NCBI RefSeq assembly: GCF_003627215.1
Contig: NZ_CP032678.1
Coordinates: forward strand, 806,001 to 870,000
Length of the DNA stretch: 64,000 nt
Origin: Pseudomonas sp. Leaf58
Lineage (GTDB): Bacteria > Pseudomonadota > Gammaproteobacteria > Pseudomonadales > Pseudomonadaceae
Direction of reading: 5' to 3'
Part shown: piece after piece, positions 46,321 through 55,422 of the stretch
Position numbering within the stretch: the stretch's first letter is position 1
How the letters are laid out: every line of letters begins with the position of its first letter
Notes under the pieces: model-generated
What the model was told of the DNA's origin: nothing
Databases searched by the model: none
Seen by the model: only the letters and a program-made list of their open reading frames with translations
Program-made: the position numbers and the translations under genes

Positions 46321-47646
46321 ATGAAGCCCGAACTCTACCTAAAAACCCTGAGTGATCAGTGGCCTGTCGTCAGCACGCTGTGGGCCAGCCATGAATCCCG
46401 CACCTTCTCGCAAGGCGAACTCTACCGGGTTGCCCGCGATGTCGGTGGCGCGCAGCAAATCGCCGCCAGTGCCATTGCCGCCAGGCTGGTCTCCTGCGCA
46501 ATTCTGGTCGAGAACAAGCGGGGTGGCCAGGGTTATTCCTTCAATACCCACCTGGTGCCCTTCATCCAGTTCCTGCTGGATGAACAAAAGCTCGGGCTCC
46601 TGGCAGAAATCACCGCCAACACCGACACGCTACGCGATCACCTTGATCAGATTCGCATTGCCCTGTTCGAAGGGCGACGCACCGGATTCTTTCAAAAGTG
46701 CCAGGAGATGGAGTCGCGGTTTCACACGCTTCAGCGCCTGGTCGATCAGAACACCAAGGCCATCTACCACCTGGTCGATGAAGCCAAGCAGGCTGACCGC
46801 AGCCAGCCGATCAAGGAGCGTTACGCCAAGGTCATTACCGCCTGGGATTCCTACGTTCGCCCCGCCCTGGAAATGAAAAGTCCGGGCCAGCCGTTCACCA
46901 CCTTGATTACCCAGATTACACGGGAATTTCAGGCTTGGCTTGAAGACGCCACCCTGAGCGTATTGATGGCTGACGATGCCCGTCACCAGCTTGAAAGCGT
47001 GCATTTCAGGATGCTGGATTTCCGTGAACTGCTCGATCGCTCGATCGACATCATGTCGCGCAAACTGACGCCCCTGATCCAGCAGGCCCGCATCAACACA
47101 CAGATCTCGCAAGGGGCTTCCATCGCCTTCCGCAGCCTGGCCAAGACGGGCAGCATTGCCGGGGAGCACGACCTGAAGCTTCCTGCCAAGGTCAGGCTGG
47201 TACGCCGGGCCGACTCCAATGCCCTGCTGGAGTTCTACAGCTCATTCATGGATGCGGTGGTGACCGAGGAGGCCGAGTCGTTGCCGGTGGGGCTGAAGGT
47301 TGAAGCCGCTGCACGCAAGGCTCGACGCGAGACCGTCGCCGACATGATTCATTGGATCAAGACGGCTCGACCGGTGGAAGACATTTGCCAAACCCTCAAG
47401 GATCAGTATCCACAGGCCACGGCTCAATCCATCTGCAAAGCGCTCGGCGCCCTCAGTCGTGACCCCGCGACCCGCACCTATGTCATGCGTCACGATGACC
47501 GGCAGGAATATCACTTCGAGAACCTCACCGTGATCATGATGCGACGCTCCTTCAACCTGGCCTTGGCCCACAAGGTCGCCCCCTACACAGACGTCCTCGA
47601 CGTGCTCCCTCAACGCAAACCAAAGGTTGCTGCACACCATGGATAA
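46321..47646 (+). CDS. mksF: MksF/JetA kleisin-like subunit of a Wadjet-type system
   Basis: 441 residues from ATG 46321 (GGAGACTAGC upstream); an earlier in-frame start has no ribosome site. N-terminal winged-helix-like part (QGELYRVARDVGG), a long helical middle and a C-terminal part. Position as first gene of four, size and order match MksF/JetA, which links the ATPase heads in the MukBEF-like SMC complex. Family assignment comes from the operon more than from sequence motifs. Confidence 0.8.
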   Translation: MKPELYLKTLSDQWPVVSTLWASHESRTFSQGELYRVARDVGGAQQIAASAIAARLVSCAILVENKRGGQGYSFNTHLVPFIQFLLDEQKLGLLAEITANTDTLRDHLDQIRIALFEGRRTGFFQKCQEMESRFHTLQRLVDQNTKAIYHLVDEAKQADRSQPIKERYAKVITAWDSYVRPALEMKSPGQPFTTLITQITREFQAWLEDATLSVLMADDARHQLESVHFRMLDFRELLDRSIDIMSRKLTPLIQQARINTQISQGASIAFRSLAKTGSIAGEHDLKLPAKVRLVRRADSNALLEFYSSFMDAVVTEEAESLPVGLKVEAAARKARRETVADMIHWIKTARPVEDICQTLKDQYPQATAQSICKALGALSRDPATRTYVMRHDDRQEYHFENLTVIMMRRSFNLALAHKVAPYTDVLDVLPQRKPKVAAHHG

Positions 47647-48355
47647 CGCCGAACTGATCAACACGGTCGAAACTGAGGCCGAATCCCTGCGCCTGAACCA
47701 GGAAATCGAAGCTTCGACTTTGTACTCAAAGCAACTGCAGCAACTGTTGCCACGCTCTGCCGAGATTATTGGCCTGCTGCAAGCGGGCACGTTCATCAGC
47801 TCCAGCGGACACATCAAGCTGCACAAAGAGCTGAGCCGGCACACCCATGCCTATCAGGTGCTCATGGAAATGACCGGCAACACCCTGGTGCATCACCACG
47901 TCGGATTCTTCCACCTGCAGCCTCTGGAAACCAGGACGCTGAACCTTCGCGAGCGGCAGATTGCCGCCGCGATGTTTGCCTTGGTCGAATGGCTCTCGGA
48001 TCAAGGCCGCTCGGTAGAGTCCATGATCAATGCTGAAGACCCCATCAGTATGAACGATCTGAACCTGCTGGTTGAGCACCACCGTGAGCGCCTACAGCCG
48101 CTGGGGCTCGGAAGCGTGGATGACTACCTGGTTAATGGCATCAAGAAGCTGGTGGAGGCAGGTGTCATGCAAACGCACACTAATGCCATGAATCAGCAAA
48201 CCTACACCCTGGGGATCCCCACGTATTACTACCTGGACATTACCCGTAAATTGGCGAAACAGAAGGAGTCGCAGGCCGCCCAGCAAGAGATTGCCGTCAT
48301 CGATATCGATGCGGCGGCTGAGGATCTGCTCGAATCCCTGGACGAAGAACTCTGA
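47639..48355 (+). CDS. mksE: MksE/JetB subunit of a Wadjet-type system
   Basis: 238 residues starting at ATG 47639, overlapping mksF by eight bases. Helical and acidic at the C-terminus (IDIDAAAEDLLESLDEEL). The tandem winged-helix KITE-type subunit that binds the kleisin is expected here. Five to eight base spacing to the ATPase gene shows one operon. Confidence 0.8.
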   Translation: MDNAELINTVETEAESLRLNQEIEASTLYSKQLQQLLPRSAEIIGLLQAGTFISSSGHIKLHKELSRHTHAYQVLMEMTGNTLVHHHVGFFHLQPLETRTLNLRERQIAAAMFALVEWLSDQGRSVESMINAEDPISMNDLNLLVEHHRERLQPLGLGSVDDYLVNGIKKLVEAGVMQTHTNAMNQQTYTLGIPTYYYLDITRKLAKQKESQAAQQEIAVIDIDAAAEDLLESLDEEL

Positions 48356-48363
48356 GGCTCACC

Positions 48364-51192
48364 ATGACCAAAGCAAAACGCTCGAACTACGGCATTCGCC
48401 ACTACTGCCTGATCAACAGCGGCCCCCACCTGTTGAGTGTCCTGCCGCTTTCCGGCCCCCTGTCGATCGCCGGCTCCAACAACGCCGGTAAATCGTCCGC
48501 CATCCAATCGATGCAGTACTTACTCTTCCAAAACCAGTCGCACATGGATTTCGGCAATCACGATGCCAAGGCCTCGCGGGAGTTTTACTTCCCCAAGGAC
48601 AACTCTTTCGTGATGATGGAAGTCATGCTCTCCACGGGCATTTTCATCATTGGTGCACATGGAAAGGGCGCAGGTTCCGGTTACGACTATGAGCTGTTTG
48701 TGGCGCGTGGCGAACTCAACACCGATGATTTCCTCGACGACAACCGGCTGCTGTCCTACCGCGAGGTATTTTCCCGCTGGTCTGCCGCAGGTCGTGAATA
48801 CATGACCGTCTCTCGCGAAGAGATGCGTCAGCTACTATACGGCGAATACGTCAAGGTGCGTGGCGGTAATTGGAACATCACCCTGGCCCCGATTGCCAAC
48901 GCAGGCGAGCGCCGCTACGGGGTGTTCCGCCAGATCTACAAGAACCTGCTGACCCAGTCGGTGCTCAGGAGCAAGGAATTCAAGGAGCTGATCCTGAACG
49001 TGTTCAGCGATAAGCTCTCCAACAGCTCGATCAATTTCACCCAGGTACGCAAAGAGGCGTTCCGTGACCACGCCTTGCTGGCCCATGAAGTGCTCTCGCT
49101 GGAGCAGCGTCGCCAGGACATCCTTACCCTGTTCCAGGAGCAGCAAACCCTGCAAGACAAATCTGCTGAAGGCGCCCTACTGACGCGACAGCTCAAGGTC
49201 AACGTGGAAACCGCCGCGATGGCCTATCCGGAGCTGCTGCGCAAGTGGGAGGCGGAACTGCTCGAAAAACAGGAAAGCAAGAACCTGCTCAACCAGGGTT
49301 ACAAGGCCCAGCATGAAACACTCACCCAGTTGCACCGGCAAAAAGGCGTGCATGACGCCATGGCCAAGGAAATCGTGACGCTCAAGCAGCGCACCTCACT
49401 GGGCAGCCAGGCGGAAACGGAAGCCAGCCTGCAAGCGGTGCAGCGTGACATCGCCAGTCTCGAAGCCAGCCTGGCGCAAGCCGGGGTGTTCCAGCCGGAT
49501 GTGATCGAGCGCAAGCTGCGCTCGGTCGAAGCACAGATCAAAACCCTGACTGACAAGCACACCCGCCTCAAGGATGGTGATGGCCTAGCCCACAGTCTGG
49601 GCCTGAGTGAAGGCCAGATCAGTGAGGCTTCCCGCCTGCTGAACCCGCAACTGTTCGGTTTGAGCAAGCACTGCCTCAAAGAAGCGACCAAGGGCAATTT
49701 CAAGAACTATCTGCTGGCGCACCTCACGCCAGAGGATGGCATGCTGGAGCGCGCAGGCTTCAGCCTGAATGCCCAAGGGATCGCCCCAGTCACCTTTGAA
49801 CTGGATCAGCTCCCTGAACTGGAGCAGCAAATCCAGCTGGAACGAAACAACCTGCAGGCCTTGCAAAAAGACCTGGCTATTGCCAATGACCAGGAAGGCA
49901 CGCGCCAGCGCCTGGCTGAACTGAAACAGACCGCCAGAAAGCTCTCCAGCTCTGTGCATGAGTATGAGCGCCTAGAGCAACTGGAAGCTGATTACCTCGA
50001 CAAGAAGGGGGAGATCGTCGGCTTGGAGCTGCAAATTGAAGAGTTGACCGAAGCCACTGATCAATACGCAGTGAAGCTCGAAGCCCTCAATACCGCCATC
50101 CATGCCATTGGCGTCGATCTCGAAGCGCTTCGCCGCAAGCAAAAAGCCGTCCGCGAGGTTCAGGAGAAACTCAGCTACAAGATTGACTTCTTTGGCTTGG
50201 CCGAAGGCGATGACGAAGCCTTCCTTTGCGACCTGAGCGAGTTTGACTTCGACGAAGTGTTGGCGCGGCTGAACAGCCTGGAAATGGCAGTACGCTCCAT
50301 CCAGAACAACGCCAAGGTTTGCCAGGAACGAATCATCGAATCCCTGCCCCAGCTCGCTGAACACCTGGAAGACAATACGCTTGCCCTCAAGGCGAAAGAG
50401 CGGATTGATGCCTTGCCACAGACCCGTGAATGGCTGGCGCGCCTGCAAGAAGCGGCGATCATCAAGATTGCCGGCAGCCTGCGCGACCTGCAGGATAACT
50501 TCCTGCAGCTGGAGCACGAAATTACCTTGTTCAACCGCAGCATCGGTGCGCGCAAGGTGTCCAACCTCAAGCGTTTCAGCATCGAGTTGCGCCGCAATGA
50601 CCAACTCCTTGAATCCATCGACACCATGCTGCAATTCATGAACAGCAGCGATTTCTCGGCAGACCTGTTCGGTGGAGTCGGCGAAGAGATTTCCAATGCC
50701 GAGGTTAAGCGTGCAATGGATCGGATCTCGCGGGTGGTTGACAATGAAAAGGATGGCAACCTGGAAGTCGCTGACCTGTTTGAAATGGCCTTTACGGTGG
50801 TCGACGCCCGTGGGCGCGAAACCACCAGCGAGAAGCTCGATGACATGGCTTCGACGGGGTCAAGCATCGCCCTCAAAATCCTGGTCTTGTCAGCCCTCAT
50901 TCGCCACCTGATGGACAAAAAGGTCAAGGATGAGCCGTTCCTGCCTTTTTACCTCGACGAGGCAGAGCGTGTGGATGAGCAGAATCAGAAGGTCATTCTG
51001 GGCTACGCCCAGGACATGGGTTTCACCCCCGTATTTGCATCAGTTCATCCGACGTTGACCGGTGATTTCGGGGTCAACCTGAGTGAGTGCATCCAGGATG
51101 ATTCCCGCATCGTCATCCTGCCGGCAGACTGGCAGCACTTTGTTCACCATGACCAGGTCGTGGCCGACAATCAGCTGGAGCTCCCGGCGTGA
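48364..51192 (+). CDS. mksB: MksB/JetC SMC-like ATPase
   Basis: 942 residues. Walker A is GSNNAGKSS at 37-45. A long coiled-coil region runs from about 230 to 750. Near the end come the signature-like STGSSIALKIL (about 830) and Walker B with catalytic Glu in YLDEAERVDEQNQ (about 863-875), then a D-loop and ASVHP switch. This is the loop-extruding motor that in Wadjet measures circular DNA. It is somewhat shorter than typical JetC, so the arms may be shorter. The next gene overlaps its stop (GTGA). Confidence 0.9.
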   Translation: MTKAKRSNYGIRHYCLINSGPHLLSVLPLSGPLSIAGSNNAGKSSAIQSMQYLLFQNQSHMDFGNHDAKASREFYFPKDNSFVMMEVMLSTGIFIIGAHGKGAGSGYDYELFVARGELNTDDFLDDNRLLSYREVFSRWSAAGREYMTVSREEMRQLLYGEYVKVRGGNWNITLAPIANAGERRYGVFRQIYKNLLTQSVLRSKEFKELILNVFSDKLSNSSINFTQVRKEAFRDHALLAHEVLSLEQRRQDILTLFQEQQTLQDKSAEGALLTRQLKVNVETAAMAYPELLRKWEAELLEKQESKNLLNQGYKAQHETLTQLHRQKGVHDAMAKEIVTLKQRTSLGSQAETEASLQAVQRDIASLEASLAQAGVFQPDVIERKLRSVEAQIKTLTDKHTRLKDGDGLAHSLGLSEGQISEASRLLNPQLFGLSKHCLKEATKGNFKNYLLAHLTPEDGMLERAGFSLNAQGIAPVTFELDQLPELEQQIQLERNNLQALQKDLAIANDQEGTRQRLAELKQTARKLSSSVHEYERLEQLEADYLDKKGEIVGLELQIEELTEATDQYAVKLEALNTAIHAIGVDLEALRRKQKAVREVQEKLSYKIDFFGLAEGDDEAFLCDLSEFDFDEVLARLNSLEMAVRSIQNNAKVCQERIIESLPQLAEHLEDNTLALKAKERIDALPQTREWLARLQEAAIIKIAGSLRDLQDNFLQLEHEITLFNRSIGARKVSNLKRFSIELRRNDQLLESIDTMLQFMNSSDFSADLFGGVGEEISNAEVKRAMDRISRVVDNEKDGNLEVADLFEMAFTVVDARGRETTSEKLDDMASTGSSIALKILVLSALIRHLMDKKVKDEPFLPFYLDEAERVDEQNQKVILGYAQDMGFTPVFASVHPTLTGDFGVNLSECIQDDSRIVILPADWQHFVHHDQVVADNQLELPA

Positions 51193-52199
51193 CCGGCAGG
51201 GTGAACCGCAAAGTCATCCTGCAGGCACTGGAGGCCCTTCAACGTGAGGGCCTGCAGCCGGCCACCGCCTGGCAGACCCGACTGGCTACCGAGCTCAAGG
51301 GTCTGCGCGACATCGGCGTAGTTGCCATCGCCGTCCCTCCAGGCAAACGCACGCCGCAGGTCGTCATCACCGACCCTGGGCGGCTTCAGGCGCGCATTGA
51401 CGCCCTGAAAGGGGAAGCCATCTCCGAGAATGCCAGTGTCCGGGCCACCAACCTGGGGGTACGCGGCGATACAAAAACGGGCAGCCGACTACCCTACATG
51501 CTGATCAATGTCCTCGGTGGGGCTCAGACCGCTTGGGCAAGGCCCTCAGGGGCCTCCCTGGCGACCGCTGGCGGCGATCCAGGGGCATACCAGGGCATCA
51601 TCCTTCGTGACGACGGCAAAGACGATTATGAGCCCTCAGGGGCCGTGGTGCTCGTCGAGAACCGCGACGTCTGGCTCAACATTCGTCCGTTGCTGCCGAA
51701 GCCACTCAGCGCGGCTGCCCTGATTCAGTATGAAGGCTGGCTGTCCGACCGCTTTGCAGCACGCCTCGCGTGCTGGCACCACGCGAGACTGTTTCTGCTG
51801 GCCGACTACGACCCGGTGGGCTTTCAAAATCACCTGCGCTTGCAGCACGTGAGGCCCGACGCGCAGATGCTGATCCCGGACATGAGTGATGACCAGCTCG
51901 ATCAGTGGGGAAATAGCCACGTTTGGCAGAAATCCACCCGCCACCTGTATACTCTTAACGAATGGGCTAGCGCGTGTGATTCTGAAGCAGCCCGATTCTA
52001 CAATCGCATCGCCAAGAAAGGTCTGGCCATTGAGCAAGAAGCGCTCCTCGGCATCCAGAGCCTATCCTGGCGACCGCTGAAAAGGGTTTACCATGCAAAA
52101 CCAGCAGGCAATGCTCAGGCTTTATCAAGCCATGATGGAAATCAAGGGGGACAGCTTGACCCTCCCCCTCCCCCGTCGGCTTCAGCTGCCCGTTGTTAA
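51189..52199 (+). CDS. mksG: MksG/JetD topoisomerase-primase-fold nuclease
   Basis: 336 residues from GTG 51189, overlapping mksB by four bases. The Toprim-type acidic residues appear as VVLVENRDVWLNIRP and FLLADYDPVGFQNHL, fitting the JetD nuclease that cuts the plasmid after extrusion. The N-terminal part (ATNLGVRGDTKTGSRLPYML) fits DUF3322-like DNA-binding. The last 30 residues (GQLDPPPPPSASAARC) overlap the next gene by 107 bases and look out of frame, so the true end may be near 52085, with one indel. Confidence 0.8.
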   Translation: MTGRVNRKVILQALEALQREGLQPATAWQTRLATELKGLRDIGVVAIAVPPGKRTPQVVITDPGRLQARIDALKGEAISENASVRATNLGVRGDTKTGSRLPYMLINVLGGAQTAWARPSGASLATAGGDPGAYQGIILRDDGKDDYEPSGAVVLVENRDVWLNIRPLLPKPLSAAALIQYEGWLSDRFAARLACWHHARLFLLADYDPVGFQNHLRLQHVRPDAQMLIPDMSDDQLDQWGNSHVWQKSTRHLYTLNEWASACDSEAARFYNRIAKKGLAIEQEALLGIQSLSWRPLKRVYHAKPAGNAQALSSHDGNQGGQLDPPPPPSASAARC

Positions 52200-53292
52200 A
52201 GAGTTCCGCCAGCTACTGCTGTCGGAGTTGCAGCCGATCTACGACTCCTACATTGAAGCGGATGCAACGATGGGAGAGTTTTTCGGCGGGGCCATCGATT
52301 ACATCCAGACACTGGAATCAGCCAAGCGCTATGGCGAACAGGCGATTCGGATTGGCTACATGATCTCCAAGCATCAGCGTCTGGGCGGCGCGATTTTTAC
52401 CGTGTCCGAACCGCTTGAAAAAATGTTGGCCGACACTGGCCTGAAAAACAATATTCCTGTCAAATTCTTCACGCCGCCACACCGGGTCAGCTACATCGAA
52501 TTCTGCCCAGCTGAACGCAGGGAGACCTTTCGCTTGTCCACCTATGCAGGAGGTGGCACCAACATCAGCGAAGGCTGCTACCTGCAGGAGAAAAAGGTGG
52601 ACAAGCTTCCGTTGATGACACGCGAAGCTCGCGAGGCCTTGCAGCTTGATCCGCAGCAAGGAGCTAGGATTCTGGATATTGGAATCACTGTCTCCCCCCT
52701 GAATAATCAGGAATTAGCGGGCGTCGGCACCAAAATTGCCATTGACACCGTTGATAATTTCACCCTGTACATTCAGGACGAGGCCGAGCCCCTGGCGGAC
52801 GTGCTGGAGCGTCATTTCGAGTTTTACAATCAGCGGGCGCTGAACTCTGGTGCCAAGAACGGCATCGCCGATCGCGACCTGTTCAAAAGCCGAACAACCG
52901 AGATTTTCAGCTATCTGACCAAGGTCTTGATGTACCTCTACATTGAAAAAAAGGCCCGGTACACCGTCAATGAGGCCAGTGAACTGGAGGAGCGCATCCA
53001 GAAGGTCGCCGAGAAGAAACGCTCGAAGCTGGAGAAGCAGCTCAACCGCGTCTACGACCGCATCGTGATCGGCCCGAAAAGCTACACCCCGCTGGCCGAA
53101 CGCATCGCCAGCCAGGGCGCGGCGAAGGGCACCAAGCGCCCGCATTTCCGCTCGGGGTACTTTGGCATCCGGTGGAAAGGCACAGGCCAGGCCAAGCTGC
53201 CCGAACTGGTGCGGGTCGACGAGACGATCGTCAACGAGCAGATGCTCAAGGATGCGGATGCCCCGACAAGGCGAGACTACGAAATACGCTGA
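52093..53292 (+). CDS. Unrecognised 399-residue protein following the Wadjet genes
   Basis: ATG 52093, with AAGGG upstream, begins inside the end of mksG. Middle part: VKFFTPPHRVSYIEFCPAERR; the C-terminal third is basic with coiled-coil EELEERIQKVAEKKRSKLEKQ. The end reads RPHFRSGYFGIRWKGTGQAKLPELVRV, a motif style I associate with phage/plasmid proteins of the AcrVA2-like kind; I am not sure. Same strand and coupled position suggest it is cotranscribed with mksFEBG as an accessory gene. Confidence 0.65.
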   Translation: MQNQQAMLRLYQAMMEIKGDSLTLPLPRRLQLPVVKEFRQLLLSELQPIYDSYIEADATMGEFFGGAIDYIQTLESAKRYGEQAIRIGYMISKHQRLGGAIFTVSEPLEKMLADTGLKNNIPVKFFTPPHRVSYIEFCPAERRETFRLSTYAGGGTNISEGCYLQEKKVDKLPLMTREAREALQLDPQQGARILDIGITVSPLNNQELAGVGTKIAIDTVDNFTLYIQDEAEPLADVLERHFEFYNQRALNSGAKNGIADRDLFKSRTTEIFSYLTKVLMYLYIEKKARYTVNEASELEERIQKVAEKKRSKLEKQLNRVYDRIVIGPKSYTPLAERIASQGAAKGTKRPHFRSGYFGIRWKGTGQAKLPELVRVDETIVNEQMLKDADAPTRRDYEIR

Positions 53293-53294
53293 GC

Positions 53295-53309
53295 CCCCGC
53301 TTCGCGGGG
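53295..53309. terminator. GC hairpin between convergent genes
   Basis: CCCCGC/GCGGGG stem with a three-base loop lies just after the gene at 52093 and before the tagged gene at 53325. No T-run follows, so it may be a weak or Rho-aided terminator. Confidence 0.35.
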
Positions 53310-53324
53310 AAGGGGGCGACTGCC

Positions 53325-54430
53325 CTACAACCCCAGGTCGCTACCGAGGATCTCTTCCCGGTAGCGTTCGCTGACGCGGTCTACGACAAAAGGCAGCCGC
53401 CACTCCCGCCACAGTTTGTCCGCTGACTTTTGATCGTACGCAAGCTGAATGAAGGGCTCTTTGCCCAACGCCTGGATCAGCGCTTGCCCCAACGGCTTGC
53501 ACCCGTTGTTTTTCGCGCCAGACATCACCGCTGCCAGCTCGGCTGTCGGATCAGGCGTACGCCCCACCAGGTCGAAGTACGCGCACGCGCCACTTGTCTT
53601 TTGTTCAAAGGCGATGTACCAGTCCGCGCCATCTTGGATGAGCTGTTTCATCACCTGCATGACTGCCTTGGAATCCTTGTCCATCAGCTCCCGGATCACT
53701 TCGTGCCCCACCTTCTGGGCGAATTCCGGAAGTGAAGGCACCTGCGTATTGTCATATCTGAGCTTCGCCAAACCGAGCATTTCGTCCACGTAGTGGGCGT
53801 AGGATTTGGGCATGAATGCGTTCGTGGCAAGGTAGCGGGTTCGCAGTATCGACGCCGGATCCAGGGGGTATTCACTCAGCCAGGTGGACACTTTGCCAGG
53901 ATCGAAGACCTTGGAATTTTCGGAACCTTGAGGAGGTACTGCAGATGACCCGCATTGTCGGCCTTGATCGCCGTCCACATCAGAAACTCGACCATCGATT
54001 TACTCTGGCACAGGTAACTGATTGCCTGCACAGGCACCATTGCCCCCGATGAACACAGCAACGAACTTGTCCCAGGTTGATGTGGGAAGGCATCCCTGGG
54101 GACAGCCCGAGCGCTCAACTTCAGCCGCTGATTGGCTGCGTAAAAAATGAAATCGGCCATGTACAAGGGGCTGCGCATCAGAGAAAACGCCCGCAAGCGT
54201 GTGAGTCGCTCGAAGCTGTTATCACCAAAGGGCATCAGGGCGTGAGGGGAAATGGCCTGTATCCGCGTGAGATGATTTTTTGCATGGTCTTGGGCAATCT
54301 GTGTAATTGCCGCTAGTGAGTGGTTTTCCAGCACCAGGGCGTGCATTGTCTGGCACGCAATTTCTTCATCCGCTTCGGTCAGGTGCCCAGGGAAAATACT
54401 CAGAAAGTCGAGGTTGAATGCAGTGCTCAT
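53325..54430 (-). CDS. Unrecognised protein with C-terminal LGSDLGL tag; frame interrupted near 53913
   Basis: Two frames join near 53913: from ATG 54430 the first reads LLKVPKIP and then leaves frame, the second reads KVFDPGKVSTWLSEYPLD and ends REEILGSDLGL. Adding one C (CCC for CC) repairs it, giving about 368 residues. Helical soluble protein of unknown function. Its ATG overlaps the preceding tagged gene's stop (ATGA), so three tagged genes are arranged in one operon (56568 to 53325). Confidence 0.7.
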
Positions 54431-55398
54431 AAGCCCAGGTCGTGCCCTAAGATTTTTTCGTGGTAGCGGGTGTCTTTGACATCGTGCAGCGCATGCTCAA
54501 GGCCCAGTTGGTAGGCCAGAAAGCGGATGCGGTCATTGCGCAGCTCACGGCCCGTGGTCACCGCGTCCATGGCCTGAACCTTCTGGAAGATCACGGTCGC
54601 TGCACTCTTAAACCGGGCAATCAACCGCTCCTGATCGACCGTTTCCTCGACCCTTGTCATGAGGTTTTCGAACAGATCGCCCCAGGTCTCATTGGCCCCC
54701 TTGAACTCGAATTGACCCGAGATGGCCTGGCGCACAATGGTTTCCATACGCTCGCTGCCCTCGGCCACCCGCATGGCCTGGCTGTAGGCCTTGGCCTGGC
54801 ACAACAAAAGCGTCTGACGCTCTGCCGAAATGTACTTGTCCAAGGCGGTTTCTTTCAGGGTGGCCCTTGGGATGTCCTTCAGCACCTGACCCACCTCAAC
54901 CGACTCATTGGCAGCCAGCATCGCATCACACATGGCATGGGCGATTCTGAACCGCGATTTGGCCAGCGCGTCGGCCAGCACCGACTCGCGCATGCTGGTG
55001 TTGATTCGGGTCAGGCAATTGCGCTCGTTGTCCCACTGTTTGAGCTGAATGATCGCAAAGCTTTCGGGCATGTGCTTAAGCACGGCGTAGTAGGTGGCCT
55101 TGCCGATACCCATCACCCCCTTGATGATGTTGATCATGCGCTTCAGGCAGTGCTGGTCGACGTTAGGGCATATCCATTCTGCGTTCTGCAGGATCAGGTC
55201 ATTGGCCACGAAGACCGCCTTGGCATCCCGCTCAAGGATGGTGAGTATCAATTCGGAGAGACCACGACTGCGCCCTTCATCACTGAAGGCCAGGATCAAA
55301 AATTCAGGCGACATGGCGGCAGGGTGGAACGCCGACATGACATCTGCGATATCCCCGGTTTTCAGGGCGTTCTTGGTGATGACTTCCAAAGCTTGCAT
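54427..55398 (-). CDS. Unrecognised 323-residue protein with C-terminal LGHDLGL tag
   Basis: Starts MQALEVITKNALKTGDIADV and ends HEKILGHDLGL, last codons GAC CTG GGC TTA. Helical, soluble. Middle gene of a three-gene run of tagged genes: 24 bases after the first and overlapping the third by four. No catalytic motif. Confidence 0.8.
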   Translation of the reverse strand: MQALEVITKNALKTGDIADVMSAFHPAAMSPEFLILAFSDEGRSRGLSELILTILERDAKAVFVANDLILQNAEWICPNVDQHCLKRMINIIKGVMGIGKATYYAVLKHMPESFAIIQLKQWDNERNCLTRINTSMRESVLADALAKSRFRIAHAMCDAMLAANESVEVGQVLKDIPRATLKETALDKYISAERQTLLLCQAKAYSQAMRVAEGSERMETIVRQAISGQFEFKGANETWGDLFENLMTRVEETVDQERLIARFKSAATVIFQKVQAMDAVTTGRELRNDRIRFLAYQLGLEHALHDVKDTRYHEKILGHDLGL

Positions 55399-55422
55399 GC
55401 AAAATTCTCTATCCGTTAGGGT

